DNA from: Chloroflexaceae bacterium
GTDB lineage: Bacteria; Chloroflexota; Chloroflexia; Chloroflexales; Chloroflexaceae
Length of the DNA: 64,000 nucleotides
Assembly (NCBI GenBank): GCA_028282325.1
Contig: JANQID010000055.1
Coordinates: 1 to 64,000 of the forward strand
Direction of reading: 5' to 3'
The notes beneath the pieces are model-generated. The model was given only the letters and a program-made list of their open reading frames with translations, was not told the DNA's origin and ran no database searches. Shown one piece after another: positions 63,760-64,000 of this stretch; within the stretch, counting starts at the first letter, position 1; each line of letters starts with the position of its first letter. The position numbers and the translations under genes are program-made.

Positions 63760-64000
63760 TCATACAGTTACGGCTTCTTGTGCGCATACGCGCTTGAGCC
63801 GCTTCATTTGCTCACGTGCATCCCATTTCATAAACGGCTCGACAGTAAGCGGCCAGATCGCGCCGAGTCCGGGAGTGCGCAACTCGTATTCAAGCCGGTT
63901 CTGAATTATCGTCTGCTTTGCGTTGTCGGGGTTAGGGAACCAATGCCATGCGTCGAATCCTTCCCAGAAGCCGTTATAGGCCCAGAGAATCAACCCTGGT
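63760..64000 (-). CDS. SRPBCC-like protein, C-terminal part (cut by window end)
   Basis: The frame is open to the window end and encodes about 79 residues, with GFWEGFDAWHWFPNPDNAKQ, then TIIQNRLEYELRTPGLG and a C-terminal MKRLKRVCAQ. This resembles the last strands and long helix of SRPBCC (polyketide cyclase/START-like) ligand-binding proteins. Its stop overlaps the redoxin ribosome-binding site, ten bases from the ATG, so the two are likely co-transcribed. The assignment is tentative because the N-terminal part is missing. Confidence 0.5.
   Translation of the reverse strand, partial: PGLILWAYNGFWEGFDAWHWFPNPDNAKQTIIQNRLEYELRTPGLGAIWPLTVEPFMKWDAREQMKRLKRVCAQEAVTV

Noticed and set aside
1-64000. 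tRNA, rRNA, CRISPR array, prophage or integrase genes
   Set aside because: None seen by eye on either strand. The palindromic repeats are dispersed and not regularly spaced, so they do not form a CRISPR array.

Overview
The window is GC-rich bacterial chromosome, with a few visibly AT-richer intergenic patches. It looks like the main chromosome of a member of the Chloroflexota, probably class Chloroflexia (the Chloroflexus/Roseiflexus group). This is an inference from gene content and recalled family resemblance: a nusA-ylxR-infB-rbfA-nrnA-truB cluster, many oligopeptide-type binding proteins and MacB/FtsX-type ABC systems, a Uma2 nuclease, a phasin-like protein, and no lipopolysaccharide or outer-membrane genes. 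No rRNA, tRNA or CRISPR array was recognised.

Layout. 1-3.9 kb: an unrecognised accessory cluster of helical proteins. Two divergent paralogues sit at its two ends and face inward. Between them are an adaptor-like protein and a second paralogue pair, one member of which carries an in-frame amber codon. 4.5-8.2 kb: two phosphofructokinases, a fused double-domain enzyme and a single-domain enzyme with pyrophosphate-type motifs. A fragment of a third copy lies at 9.3 kb. 8.6-19.5 kb: a Uma2 nuclease, a YccF protein, a lipoate ligase-like protein, a GT39-like membrane glycosyltransferase, a phasin-like protein, a large FtsX-type permease, a DUF58 protein and HisS. 19.5-26.9 kb: a minus-strand run of an oligopeptide-binding protein, RlmN, and an ABC-2 permease and ATPase with a large membrane-anchored partner. 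27.6-35.1 kb: the conserved transcription and translation operon. 35.2-48.6 kb: a CoA-binding protein, GatA, a gingipain-like C25 protease, a DUF11 protein, SecG, a binding protein, a PyrK-like flavoprotein, PriA and peptide deformylase. 48.9-54.2 kb: a MacA/MacB-like export system with one adaptor, one ATPase and two permeases. 54.2-64 kb: a frameshifted HTH gene, a PP2C phosphatase, hydrolases, a membrane glycosyltransferase, an ATP-grasp protein, an MFS transporter and a redoxin whose catalytic motif is interrupted by TGA.

Two dispersed repeat families thread through the intergenic spaces. One has TATAGCAATCCTA-type ends (three copies) and the other has TACCAAAC-type ends (five copies). 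Neither encodes a protein, so both look like non-autonomous elements.

The observation most worth checking is the redoxin at 63159-63749. Its UGA codon falls exactly where the first cysteine of a CxxC motif is expected. A hairpin with a G-starting apical loop follows about 20 nt downstream, as in bacterial SECIS elements. This suggests a selenoprotein, with a nonsense mutation as the alternative. Second is the accessory cluster at 156-3835, whose central protein resembles effector-associated adaptor domains of bacterial conflict systems and whose partners I do not recognise.
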